Assembly (NCBI GenBank): GCA_964577305.1
Contig: CAZNYS010000001.1
Location: 124,001-188,000, forward strand
From: UBA9300 sp964577305
GTDB lineage: Bacteria; Bacteroidota; Bacteroidia; Bacteroidales; VadinHA17
DNA length: 64,000 nucleotides
Direction of reading: 5' to 3'
A model generated the notes under the pieces. That model saw only the letters and a list, made by a program, of their open reading frames with translations, was not told the DNA's origin and made no database searches. Position 1 is the stretch's first letter. The number at the start of each line of letters is the position of its first letter. Shown here piece after piece: positions 53,358 to 61,985 of this stretch. Both the position numbers and the translations under genes were made by a program.

Positions 53358-53374
53358 TCACTTTAAGACTTGCC

Positions 53375-55531
53375 ATGAGACCATCATTCAACAGGACAGA
53401 TATCAATAAGGATATATCAGCAGATATTGATTTCAGGGAGTGGGAGAAAAGAATGGGCATAGAAAAGGACTGGCTTACTCCTGAAAAAATTCCTGTAAAG
53501 AGTACTTATTCCAGTAAGGATCTTGAAAATATGGAGCATCTTGGGTATGCAGCCGGTCTGCCTCCGTTTCTGAGGGGACCATATTCGGCAATGTACACTA
53601 TGCGGCCATGGACCATCAGGCAGTATGCTGGATTCTCCACTGCTGAAGAATCAAATGCTTTTTACAGGAGGAACCTGGCGGCGGGACAGAAAGGACTGTC
53701 AGTAGCTTTTGACCTCGCCACGCACAGGGGTTATGATTCGGACCATGAAAGAGTGGTTGGCGATGTGGGTAAGGCTGGTGTGGCAGTGGACTCTATCCTG
53801 GATATGAAAATATTGTTTGATCAGATACCTCTCAGTAAGATGTCGGTGTCGATGACTATGAACGGGGCTGTTCTTCCAGTAATGGCTTTCTATATTGTTG
53901 CCGCATTAGAGCAGGGAGCAAAACTGGAAGAGTTATCGGGGACCATTCAGAATGATATTCTGAAAGAGTTCATGGTGAGAAATACCTATATATATCCGCC
54001 TGACTTTTCAATGAGGATTATTGCCGATATTTTCAAATATACCTCTGAGAATATGCCCCGGTTCAATTCAATAAGCATATCTGGTTATCATATGCAGGAA
54101 GCAGGAGCTACCTGCGATATTGAGCTGGCATATACCCTTGCTGATGGGCTGGAATATTTAAGGACCGGACTCAATGCGGGTCTCGACATTGATACATTTG
54201 CACCTCGCATATCATTCTTCTGGGCTATAGGGATGAATCATTTTATGGAGATAGCCAAGATGAGAGCAGCCAGGTTATTGTGGGCAAGAATTACCAGCCG
54301 GTTCAATCCAAAAAATCCAAAATCACTGGCTCTCAGGACTCATTCACAGACATCGGGATGGAGCCTTACCGAGCAGGATCCTTACAATAATGTGGGAAGG
54401 ACCTGTATAGAAGCAATGGCTGCTGCTCTTGGTCATACACAGAGCCTTCACACCAATGCACTGGATGAAGCTATTGCCCTCCCAACGGATTTTTCGGCCA
54501 GGATAGCAAGGAATACCCAGATATACCTGCAGGAAGAGACTGAGATATGCCGTGCAGTGGATCCCTGGGCAGGTTCATATTATGTGGAGAGCCTTACCCA
54601 TGAGATTGCTCACCGTGCATGGGATCTTATCATGGAGATAGAAGAACTCGGGGGAATGGCAAAAGCAATTGAATCAGGTGTGCCCAAAATGAGAATAGAA
54701 GAAGCTTCGGCACGAACCCAGGCAAGGATTGATTCCAGGATCCAGACTATAGTGGGAACAAATAAGTACAGGCTTGATAAGGAAGACCCGCTGGAAATAC
54801 TGGAAGTAGATAATACATCTGTTCGTGAAGCACAATTAAAAAGAATTGCTAAATTGAAATCCGAAAGGAATGAAGATGAATGCACAGAGGCATTAAATAA
54901 ATTAACTGAAGCTGCTGAGAGTGGCCGGGGCAACCTGTTTGAGCTGGCTATTGATGCTGCCGGTAAAAGGGCAACCCTTGGTGAAATATCTTATGCATGC
55001 GAAAAAATAGTAGGGAGGTATAAAGCAGTGACGCGATCAATATCAGGTGTTTATTCCTCAGAATACAAGAATGACAGTGATTTTGAGGAGGCACGCCAAA
55101 TGACAAAAAAATTTGCCGAAATAGAAGGCCGTCAGCCAAGGATAATGGTTGCTAAAATGGGACAGGATGGCCATGACCGGGGAGCAAAGGTAGTTTCTAC
55201 CGGCTATGCTGATATTGGCTTTGACGTGGATATCGGTCCCTTGTTCCAGACTCCGGCAGAGGCAGCAAGACAGGCTGTTGAGAATGATGTGCATGTGCTA
55301 GGTGTATCCAGTCTGGCCGCAGGGCATAAAACACTTATTCCGCAGGTAATAAAGGAACTAAAGGACCTAGGAAGGGATGATATATTGGTGATAGCAGGAG
55401 GGGTAATACCGGCACAGGATTATAAATTTCTCTATGATGCAGGAGTGGCAGCCATCTTCGGGCCTGGCACATCGGTATCAACAGCAGCAAAAAAAATACT
55501 CGAGATACTACTGCAGACAATAGACGGATAA
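53375..55531 (+). CDS. mutB: Methylmalonyl-CoA mutase large (alpha) subunit
   Basis: A 718-residue catalytic subunit. The N-terminal TIM barrel binds the acyl-CoA (PWTIRQYAGFSTAEESNAFY near residue 75-95, HTQSLHTNALDEA at about 365). The C-terminal B12-binding domain (about 585-718) has D598-G-H600-D-R-G603, the DxHxxG motif whose His ligates cobalt, and the GG of VIAGGVIPAQD. It is co-transcribed with mutA. Confidence 0.95.
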   Translation: MRPSFNRTDINKDISADIDFREWEKRMGIEKDWLTPEKIPVKSTYSSKDLENMEHLGYAAGLPPFLRGPYSAMYTMRPWTIRQYAGFSTAEESNAFYRRNLAAGQKGLSVAFDLATHRGYDSDHERVVGDVGKAGVAVDSILDMKILFDQIPLSKMSVSMTMNGAVLPVMAFYIVAALEQGAKLEELSGTIQNDILKEFMVRNTYIYPPDFSMRIIADIFKYTSENMPRFNSISISGYHMQEAGATCDIELAYTLADGLEYLRTGLNAGLDIDTFAPRISFFWAIGMNHFMEIAKMRAARLLWARITSRFNPKNPKSLALRTHSQTSGWSLTEQDPYNNVGRTCIEAMAAALGHTQSLHTNALDEAIALPTDFSARIARNTQIYLQEETEICRAVDPWAGSYYVESLTHEIAHRAWDLIMEIEELGGMAKAIESGVPKMRIEEASARTQARIDSRIQTIVGTNKYRLDKEDPLEILEVDNTSVREAQLKRIAKLKSERNEDECTEALNKLTEAAESGRGNLFELAIDAAGKRATLGEISYACEKIVGRYKAVTRSISGVYSSEYKNDSDFEEARQMTKKFAEIEGRQPRIMVAKMGQDGHDRGAKVVSTGYADIGFDVDIGPLFQTPAEAARQAVENDVHVLGVSSLAAGHKTLIPQVIKELKDLGRDDILVIAGGVIPAQDYKFLYDAGVAAIFGPGTSVSTAAKKILEILLQTIDG

Positions 55532-55588
55532 GTACTTTAAAAAGTAAATAAAATAGGCTGTTTAACAGATTTATAATAAATTGGGACC

Positions 55589-56152
55589 ATGGATTACAAT
55601 AATAAACTAATGACTTTGTATCAATCCAAAGCTGTGCTAATAGTATGCTTTTTAATAGCATTGGCTGTCTCTTCGTTACATGCACAGGAGAGGGATAAAT
55701 TTAATTATTTTGATCCTCAGACATGGTTGCTTGGTGATTTCACTTATAATTCCCTATTGAATGAACCACATGATACCTGGTTCAACATTGAGTTTGACAA
55801 TTACATAATTGATGATGAGGCATTTATTGAGCTGGGGAAGATTGGTCTTGACAGTATTGATATCATAGTGGTTCTCGGTACATGGTGCTCCGACAGCAGG
55901 CGTGAAATACCTCGGTTTATGAAGATCATTGAATCACTGGATTACAGAATAAACAGGATAAGGTTTATCGGGGTTAATTCGTATAAGGAAGCACCCGTAC
56001 ACAATTTTGACTCCTTAAATATTGAGAGGGTACCTACTTTTATCTTTTATAATAACAAAATTGAACTGGGACGCATCATTGAATATCCTGAATCGTCTTT
56101 AGAAAGAGATATGTTAGGTATATTGAGTAAGAGAGAGAAAGAATACAAATAG
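55589..56152 (+). CDS. Thioredoxin-like exported protein with CxxS motif
   Basis: A 187-residue protein with a signal peptide ending SSLHAQ; the in-frame ATG at 55610 would give a more usual signal length and may be the true start. The thioredoxin fold is seen in IDIIVVLGTWCSDSRREIPRF with a C100-S-D-S103 active site (one cysteine only) and a cis-Pro in RVPTFIFYNNK. The missing second cysteine excludes simple disulfide reduction; glutathionylation, isomerase or scaffold roles are possible. It lies 57 nt after mutB and 15 nt before the DUF4190 gene. Confidence 0.78.
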   Translation: MDYNNKLMTLYQSKAVLIVCFLIALAVSSLHAQERDKFNYFDPQTWLLGDFTYNSLLNEPHDTWFNIEFDNYIIDDEAFIELGKIGLDSIDIIVVLGTWCSDSRREIPRFMKIIESLDYRINRIRFIGVNSYKEAPVHNFDSLNIERVPTFIFYNNKIELGRIIEYPESSLERDMLGILSKREKEYK

Positions 56153-56167
56153 AAACACCAAATAATC

Positions 56168-56671
56168 ATGGAAGAGAACAAAACAAACACAGGTCATGGT
56201 ATGGGCGTTGCTGCTCTGATAATGGGAATTATCAGTATTGTAGTTGCGTTTATTCCCTGTCTTGGTCTGCTGGCATTTTTTACTGGCATTGTGGCAATAG
56301 TACTTGGAGCAATAGGGATATCACAGGCTTCGCGAGCTAAGGCTCCCACAGGACTGGCAATAGGGGGGCTGGTTACCGGTGCCCTGGCACTGCTCATATC
56401 AATTGCCCAGATAGTATTTTTCGCAGGATTCTCAAAAAACTTCGATGTAATAGGAGACAGGCTGGAAGAGGTTTTCGAAGATGTCGAAAAAGATATCAGG
56501 GAAGATTTTGAAACTGGCGATTTTAAGATCACAATTCAAGACGGTGAGGAAAAGATAGAAATAGAGGGTTCGGCAAAGAGGAAAGACCTTCGTGATAAAT
56601 TAGAGAAACTTGAAGGAGTTGAACTGGAGCAGGACACAACAGCAAAAGGAGATACTACAGGGCAAAAATAA
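56168..56671 (+). CDS. DUF4190-type small membrane protein
   Basis: A 167-residue protein with two or three hydrophobic segments (about 12-34, 38-52, 62-90) rich in Gly/Ala/Ile, matching DUF4190 (GMGVAALIMGIISIV ... GLAIGGLVTGALALL). A charged C-terminal half (about 95-167, many Glu/Lys/Asp) follows on the cytoplasmic or periplasmic side. Function unknown. Its 3' end overlaps the 5' end of the DUF2752 reading frame. Confidence 0.78.
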   Translation: MEENKTNTGHGMGVAALIMGIISIVVAFIPCLGLLAFFTGIVAIVLGAIGISQASRAKAPTGLAIGGLVTGALALLISIAQIVFFAGFSKNFDVIGDRLEEVFEDVEKDIREDFETGDFKITIQDGEEKIEIEGSAKRKDLRDKLEKLEGVELEQDTTAKGDTTGQK

Positions 56672-57095
56672 CAATACACCCGGGCCCTCAAACGAGAAAA
56701 ATACCTATCTGGCTATAAATGCAATCTTTGCCGGAATAATAATCCTTGTTTTTATTTATTCAGGCTTTTTTTCCCCGGAGAAGAATAATTACCCGCTGGA
56801 ATGTATTCATGAGAAGATTACAGGGCAGCCCTGCCCTTCATGTGGTTTGTCAAGAAGCTTCTCATTTATCATGCGCGGAGATATCAGCACAGCTGCCAGT
56901 TATAATGAGTACGGACTGAGAGTATTCCTGTTCTTCCTGTTCCATCTGGTAATGCGCCTGTCAAATATTGTGTATATATTACGTAAACCAGTTCACCTGA
57001 AAGAATTAACTATAATAGACTCTTCCATAGCAATCATAACTTTTATACTTGCTTTCAGGCAGTTCTTTGTCTATTACCTGCAATTGCTCTTCTAA
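56610..57095 (+). CDS. DUF2752 membrane protein (start uncertain)
   Basis: Up to 161 residues. Two or three TM helices (about 32-52, 100-120, 135-158) and the family motif GQPCPSCGLSRSF at about 71-83, in which the two cysteines may bind metal or cofactor. No ATG exists in the early part of the frame: TTG 56610 or TTG 56619 are the only near starts, both inside the DUF4190 gene, so a coupled start is likely. Function unknown. It ends 4 nt into the convergent recX gene. Confidence 0.72.
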   Translation: MKELNWSRTQQQKEILQGKNNNTPGPSNEKNTYLAINAIFAGIIILVFIYSGFFSPEKNNYPLECIHEKITGQPCPSCGLSRSFSFIMRGDISTAASYNEYGLRVFLFFLFHLVMRLSNIVYILRKPVHLKELTIIDSSIAIITFILAFRQFFVYYLQLLF

Positions 57096-57559
57096 GAATC
57101 GAGCTTATTAATGAAATCATAAACATACTGCTTTTCATAGCCCCTGGATTCCGCGAACCGGTACAGTTTTCCCATCAGGTCAAAGAGATTCTTTGCCTTT
57201 ATTGATCTTTTTTTATTATTCAGCTCTTCTTCAATCATCTTTAAATATGAATCATGATCTATCATCTCAAGGCCATATTCTATGTCCTTTTCATTGATGC
57301 CCCGGCTTTTAAGCATAGCCTTTATCTTTATTTTACCCCATTTGTTAAATCGGTACTTATCCTGCGTATATGATCTTGCATATCTTTTCTCATCTATAAA
57401 TTTGTTGTCTGCCAGTTCCTGTATAATAGCCTCATTTTCTCCCTCAGAATTTAATTTCCAACTATTAAGCTTATCCCGTATGTCTTTTATACAATGCTCA
57501 CTTCTGCTGCAAAGAGCCATAGCCCTTTCAAGAGCTTTGTTGTAATTATCACCATTCAT
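57092..57559 (-). CDS. recX: Regulatory protein RecX
   Basis: A 155-residue all-helical protein with three RecX repeats: ALERAMALCSRSEHCIKDIRD, IIQELADNKFIDEKRYARSY and WGKIKIKAMLKSRGINEKDI. RecX inhibits RecA filament growth and recombinase activity. It follows prmC on the minus strand with a 4-nt overlap. Confidence 0.9.
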   Translation of the reverse strand: MNGDNYNKALERAMALCSRSEHCIKDIRDKLNSWKLNSEGENEAIIQELADNKFIDEKRYARSYTQDKYRFNKWGKIKIKAMLKSRGINEKDIEYGLEMIDHDSYLKMIEEELNNKKRSIKAKNLFDLMGKLYRFAESRGYEKQYVYDFINKLDS

Positions 57560-58419
57560 TGCTTAATACTTTTAGTTATTCGTGCCTTACCATTAATGTC
57601 GTTGATAACTTCTGTGTCACGATATCCATAATTTACTAAAAGATCTTTCATCTCCTCTGCTTTATTCTCATTAATTTCAAAATATAAATGTCCACCTGTA
57701 TTTAATACTTTTCTGCAAAGATCCACTGTAGCCCTGTAATAAATAAGTGCGTTATTGTCAGGGACAAATAGAGCATCATGGGGTTCATAGTCCAGGACGT
57801 TTGTGCCCATACTGACTTTTTCTGATTCAGTGATATAGGGGGGATTACAAACCACGAGATCATATTTTCCATATTTTCGGATATCGGGATTTAATATATC
57901 ATCGTTAATGAAGCTTATATCTGCAGAATGTTTTTTTGCATTCCGGGTTGCTACAATAAGTGCTGCAGACGAGTTATCGGTAGCAGTAACATGTGTTCCC
58001 TGAATTTTAAGAGCCAGGCTTATAGCTATACAGCCTGTTCCGGTACCAATATCGAGTATCTTCAGGTGGGGTTTCCTGTTTTCTTTTATTACAAGGTCAA
58101 CCAGTTCTTCAGTTTCCTGCCTTGGTATCATTGTGTCTCCTGTGACTTCTATCCTTATACCGTAGAATTCACTTTCTCCCGTTATATATTGAACAGGGAC
58201 CATATTTTTAAGATCAGCATATATTTTATTAACTTTAAACCAGTTAAATGAAGATATTTCATGATTGGGATGAGCCAGGATGAAGCTGCGGTCTTTACCG
58301 CTGATAAATCCCAGGATGATTGTTATTATAGCGTCCAGTTCTCTCCCCGGATAATATGCAGATAAGTTTTTCCGGAGATACTGGCGGACCGAACTAATTG
58401 TTGGTTTTTCCTGGTTCAT
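57556..58419 (-). CDS. prmC: Release factor glutamine methyltransferase PrmC
   Basis: A 287-residue PrmC. ATG 58419 is chosen; the frame is open to 58515, but that would lie within ribD. The N-terminal helical domain (about 1-80) binds the release factor. The Rossmann domain has the SAM site DIGTGTGCIA (about 123-132) and the catalytic N192-P-P-Y195. It methylates the Gln of the GGQ motif of RF1 and RF2; the substrate RF2 is encoded in this same window. It is the first gene of the prmC-recX operon, divergent from ribD with only 28 bp between. Confidence 0.92.
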   Translation of the reverse strand: MNQEKPTISSVRQYLRKNLSAYYPGRELDAIITIILGFISGKDRSFILAHPNHEISSFNWFKVNKIYADLKNMVPVQYITGESEFYGIRIEVTGDTMIPRQETEELVDLVIKENRKPHLKILDIGTGTGCIAISLALKIQGTHVTATDNSSAALIVATRNAKKHSADISFINDDILNPDIRKYGKYDLVVCNPPYITESEKVSMGTNVLDYEPHDALFVPDNNALIYYRATVDLCRKVLNTGGHLYFEINENKAEEMKDLLVNYGYRDTEVINDINGKARITKSIKQ

Positions 58420-58424
58420 AGTTT

Positions 58425-58432
58425 CAAAATTA
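58425..58432 (-). promoter_or_regulatory. Candidate -7 promoter element of prmC
   Basis: Minus-strand TAATTTTG ends only 5 nt before the ATG at 58419, so transcription would begin at or near the start codon (leaderless mRNA). Confidence 0.4.
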
Positions 58433-58447
58433 GCATATATTGTTTTC

Positions 58448-59497
58448 ATGGATGCCGTAAATGACAGAAAATACATGGAGAGAGCCATTGAGCTGGCATC
58501 ACTGGCGACTGGCAATACCAGTCCGAATCCTCTTGTAGGAGCTGTAATTGTTCATGAAAATAAGATAATTGGCGAAGGTTATCATACCAGAGCCGGGGAA
58601 GCACATGCCGAGGTTATTGCTATCGGTTCAGTTAAGGATAAAAATCTTTTAAAAAAGGCAACCATATATGTCAACCTCGAGCCCTGTTCCCATCACGGAC
58701 GTACTCCTCCCTGTGCAAAAAGGATAATAGAAGAAGAGATTCTAAGGGTTGTGATAGGGTCGATCGATCCCAGTACAAAGGTCAGCGGTAGAGGGATCAG
58801 TATGCTCATGGATGCAGGGGTGGAAGTAAAGACAGGTATACTTGAAGCTGAAAGCCGTGAGCTGAATAAAAGATTCTTTACCTATCATGAAAAGGGGCGT
58901 CCTTATATCATACTAAAATGGGCACAGAGTTCTGATGGTTATATTGACAGACTAAGGTTAAATAATGAAAAAGGCCCAAACTGGATCACAGGAACGGAAG
59001 AAAGAATACTGGTACATAAATGGCGATCGGAAGAAGATGCAATACTTATCGGAGATAAGACAGCCTGCAATGATGACCCGGCCCTGGATGCGAGATTATG
59101 GGGAGGAACAAATCCCCGCAGGTTTGTGTTAAGTGAATCCTCAATTCTGTCACCCGGACTGAAAATATTCAGAGGAGAGCCGCCGACAGTAATTTTCAGC
59201 TCGCGCACGCACAGAAGCAGAAGAGAAGCAGAATATATATCTCTGACAAGCAGGGAGAAAGCACTTGGAGAAGTTATGTCATTTATGCATAAGGAAGAAA
59301 TACAATCTGTAATTATTGAAGGAGGATATGAAGTGCTTTCACAGTTTATAAAGGCCGGATTATGGGATGAAGCCAGGATCTTTACAGGAGAAATTATTTT
59401 CCATGACGGTCTGAAAGCCCCGGTAATAGAGGGTGAAGTAATTAGCAAGCATATTTTTCAAGGAAGCATACTTGAGTACTCGAGACCACGGGATTAG
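58448..59497 (+). CDS. ribD: Bifunctional riboflavin biosynthesis protein RibD
   Basis: A 349-residue RibD. The N-terminal deaminase (about 1-145) has the zinc site H53-A-E55 and PCSHHGRTPPC with C80 and C89. The C-terminal reductase (about 150-345) has YIILKWAQSSDGYI and EDAILIGDKTACNDDPAL. It carries out the second and third steps of riboflavin synthesis from GTP. It stands alone, divergent from prmC. Length is normal for the fused enzyme. Confidence 0.93.
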   Translation: MDAVNDRKYMERAIELASLATGNTSPNPLVGAVIVHENKIIGEGYHTRAGEAHAEVIAIGSVKDKNLLKKATIYVNLEPCSHHGRTPPCAKRIIEEEILRVVIGSIDPSTKVSGRGISMLMDAGVEVKTGILEAESRELNKRFFTYHEKGRPYIILKWAQSSDGYIDRLRLNNEKGPNWITGTEERILVHKWRSEEDAILIGDKTACNDDPALDARLWGGTNPRRFVLSESSILSPGLKIFRGEPPTVIFSSRTHRSRREAEYISLTSREKALGEVMSFMHKEEIQSVIIEGGYEVLSQFIKAGLWDEARIFTGEIIFHDGLKAPVIEGEVISKHIFQGSILEYSRPRD

Positions 59498-59527
59498 CTG
59501 AATGAGAAAGAGATATTAAAAAAATAT

Positions 59528-59535
59528 TAACTTTG
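59528..59535 (+). promoter_or_regulatory. Candidate -7 promoter element of the TPR-caspase gene
   Basis: TAACTTTG, perfect TAnnTTTG match, 107 nt before the ATG at 59643. It would give a long A+T-rich leader. Confidence 0.35.
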
Positions 59536-59642
59536 GGAATGATAGAATGACTGAAAACCTTATGCTGTAAAGTATTATGGGTTATTTTAAGACGTATCTT
59601 TTAGTAAATTGTTGCGTATAAAATATAAAAAATATAACTGTC

Positions 59643-61979
59643 ATGAGAAAATTAGCTACACTTCTGTTATTGATAATCTTTGCTACTGCACTCAACGGGC
59701 AAAGCTTCAGGAAACTTAAAAAAGCAGCTGAAGCTTTTGTCGAGAATGGTAAATACCAGGACGCCATAGAGCAATATACTCACGCCATAGAACTGAAACC
59801 AACAGATGTTAACCTTTATATTGAACGCGGTAAGGCACTTGAAGCAATTGATCGATATGAGGAAGCTTATGCTGATTATGAAAAGGCAAAAGTATTTGAC
59901 CCGAAAGAAGAAGATGTTCTTTACCTCTTGGGCAGGATAAGTAATAAAATGGGGAAATACGAACAGGCGCTGGCACATCTTAACAATGCCAGCAAGATAG
60001 CAAAAAGGGAGGCTAAGATCTACCCGGAGAAGGTGAAAACATTGCTGGCACTGGGGATGTATGAACAGGCCCTGAAAGTATCTGATACAGCTATGCTGTT
60101 CAGGGAGGATGATATAAATTATTATCAGCGTGGGCTTGTATATGAGAAACTCAATAATGATGTTCTTGCCAGAAAGGATTTTGAGAAAGCCGTAAGTAAA
60201 AACAGAAGCTTTGCAGATGCAAGGCTGGCACTTGCAAACCTTCTTATCAGGGCAGGTGAACTGGATAAAGCAATGGAGCATTGCTCCGAGGTTATTAAGA
60301 ATGATGACAGAAACACCGAAGCATATCTTACAAGAAGCAGAATAAGCATTGCAAAGCTTGATTATCCATCGGCCATAAACGATGTTTCAAGAAATATCCT
60401 TATTGAACCTGAGAATCCACGGCACTATATGAACAGGGGAATATATTACCAGGAATTTAACCAGCACCCCAATGCCATAAATGATTTTACAAAAGCTATA
60501 TCACTGAATTCCTCAGATCCCGAATTTTATTTCCTGCGGGCCCGTTCATATGAAGAAATTGTGAATTATGAGATGGCAACCAAAGACTATTCTACCATCA
60601 CTGAACTGTCTGAGTTTGATATGAGGGCACGCAAATTGCTGAGTGAAGCTGGAGAAAGGCTTTATGAAATAAACCGGGAAGCTGAACCTCCGGGAGTACA
60701 GATAGTCAGTCCTGAAGTGAAGGGTACAACCATTGAAATAAAAGGAGATGCCGAGAAACTTATTGTCTCCGGAAGTATCACCGAAAAAAGTCCCCTGAAA
60801 TCACTTGTCATCAATGGTCATGAATCATTGTTCGAAAAAGGTTCTGACGGTAAATATGAATTCCTGGCAAACCTTGATATTGAAGATGCAGAAACAATTA
60901 AACTGGTGGCAACGGATGATTATGATAACAAGACAGAATTAGAATACAATATTGTCAGGACCGAAATTACCCCACCTGAAATATCCATTCTGGCACCCTA
61001 TGCCGGGGATGACAATCAGATATTTCTTGATAATAATAACAGGAATCTGTTTATACAGGGTAAAATAACTGATAACAGCCTTATTAAATCAATTTTTATT
61101 GAAGGAGTGACTGCCAGCTATCCGGTCGAACAGGAGAATCCGACATTTACAGCCACATTAGATATATTAAATAAAGATAAGATAACAGTTACAGCAGAGG
61201 ATGTATTTGGCAACAGGCAGGAAGCCACTTTCATGCTTAACAGGGAAGGAGCCGGTATCTCTGCTGAAAATCCAATGGGTAAAACATGGGTGGTTTTTAT
61301 TGAAAATTCAAACTACAGGTCTTTCGCAAGCCTTGACGGACCGGTTAAGGATATTAACCTGATGAAAAGTGCCCTTACCAATTACCAGGTTCATTATATT
61401 ATACATAAGAAAGACCTGACAAAAGAAGAAATGGAGAAGTTCTTCTCGATTGAACTCAGGGATTTGGTGAAGGCCAACCAGGTTAAATCCCTGCTTGTCT
61501 GGTATGCAGGTCACGGAAAGTTTGTAAATGATGTTGGATACTGGATTCCGGTGGATGCCCGGAGGGATGATGAGTTTACATACTTTAATATCAATGCCCT
61601 GAGGGCGGCGATGGAACCTATCACCAATATACTGACACATACCCTGGTGGTAACCGATGCATGTGAGTCAGGGCCCAGTTTTTATACAGCAATGAGAGCC
61701 ATAGGCCCTATAAGAAGCTGCAACGACTGGCAGGCAACACAACTAAAATCATCACAGGTGTTTTCGTCCGCAGACCGTGAGCTGGCATCCGACGATTCCC
61801 AGTTTACAAGAACTTTCGCAAATACACTGGAGAGTAATCCGAATGCCTGCATCTCTATTGAAGAGATAGTAACCAGTGTATCAGTAGCAGTGAAAAATGA
61901 AGACAGACAAACACCTAAATTCGGTAAGATTACAGGATTGCAGGATGAAAACGGAACCTTCTTTTTTATAGCAAAATAA
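59643..61979 (+). CDS. Exported TPR protein with C-terminal caspase (C14) domain
   Basis: A 778-residue protein. Signal peptide 1-19 (ATALNGQ). TPR repeats follow at about 25-335 (nine or so; e.g. AIEQYTHAIELKPTDVNLYIERG and AINDFTKAISLNSSDPEFYF). Two Ig-like or beta-sandwich segments lie at about 350-440 and 445-535 (PGVQIVSPEVKG; PPEISILAP). A caspase-like peptidase domain spans about 545-778: VVFIENSNYRSFASLDGPVKD, catalytic H624 in WYAGHGK, catalytic C674 in VVTDACESG. The S1-pocket Asp residues cannot be assigned. It is first of a pair: the propeller sensor begins 6 nt later. Location should be periplasm or surface, which is unusual for a caspase fold. Substrate unknown. Confidence 0.85.
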   Translation: MRKLATLLLLIIFATALNGQSFRKLKKAAEAFVENGKYQDAIEQYTHAIELKPTDVNLYIERGKALEAIDRYEEAYADYEKAKVFDPKEEDVLYLLGRISNKMGKYEQALAHLNNASKIAKREAKIYPEKVKTLLALGMYEQALKVSDTAMLFREDDINYYQRGLVYEKLNNDVLARKDFEKAVSKNRSFADARLALANLLIRAGELDKAMEHCSEVIKNDDRNTEAYLTRSRISIAKLDYPSAINDVSRNILIEPENPRHYMNRGIYYQEFNQHPNAINDFTKAISLNSSDPEFYFLRARSYEEIVNYEMATKDYSTITELSEFDMRARKLLSEAGERLYEINREAEPPGVQIVSPEVKGTTIEIKGDAEKLIVSGSITEKSPLKSLVINGHESLFEKGSDGKYEFLANLDIEDAETIKLVATDDYDNKTELEYNIVRTEITPPEISILAPYAGDDNQIFLDNNNRNLFIQGKITDNSLIKSIFIEGVTASYPVEQENPTFTATLDILNKDKITVTAEDVFGNRQEATFMLNREGAGISAENPMGKTWVVFIENSNYRSFASLDGPVKDINLMKSALTNYQVHYIIHKKDLTKEEMEKFFSIELRDLVKANQVKSLLVWYAGHGKFVNDVGYWIPVDARRDDEFTYFNINALRAAMEPITNILTHTLVVTDACESGPSFYTAMRAIGPIRSCNDWQATQLKSSQVFSSADRELASDDSQFTRTFANTLESNPNACISIEEIVTSVSVAVKNEDRQTPKFGKITGLQDENGTFFFIAK

Positions 61980-61985
61980 CTCTTT

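Noticed and set aside
55531..55550. Terminator after mutB (TACTTTAAAAAGTA)
   Set aside because: The palindrome is short and A+T-only, with no stable stem; not enough for a terminator call.
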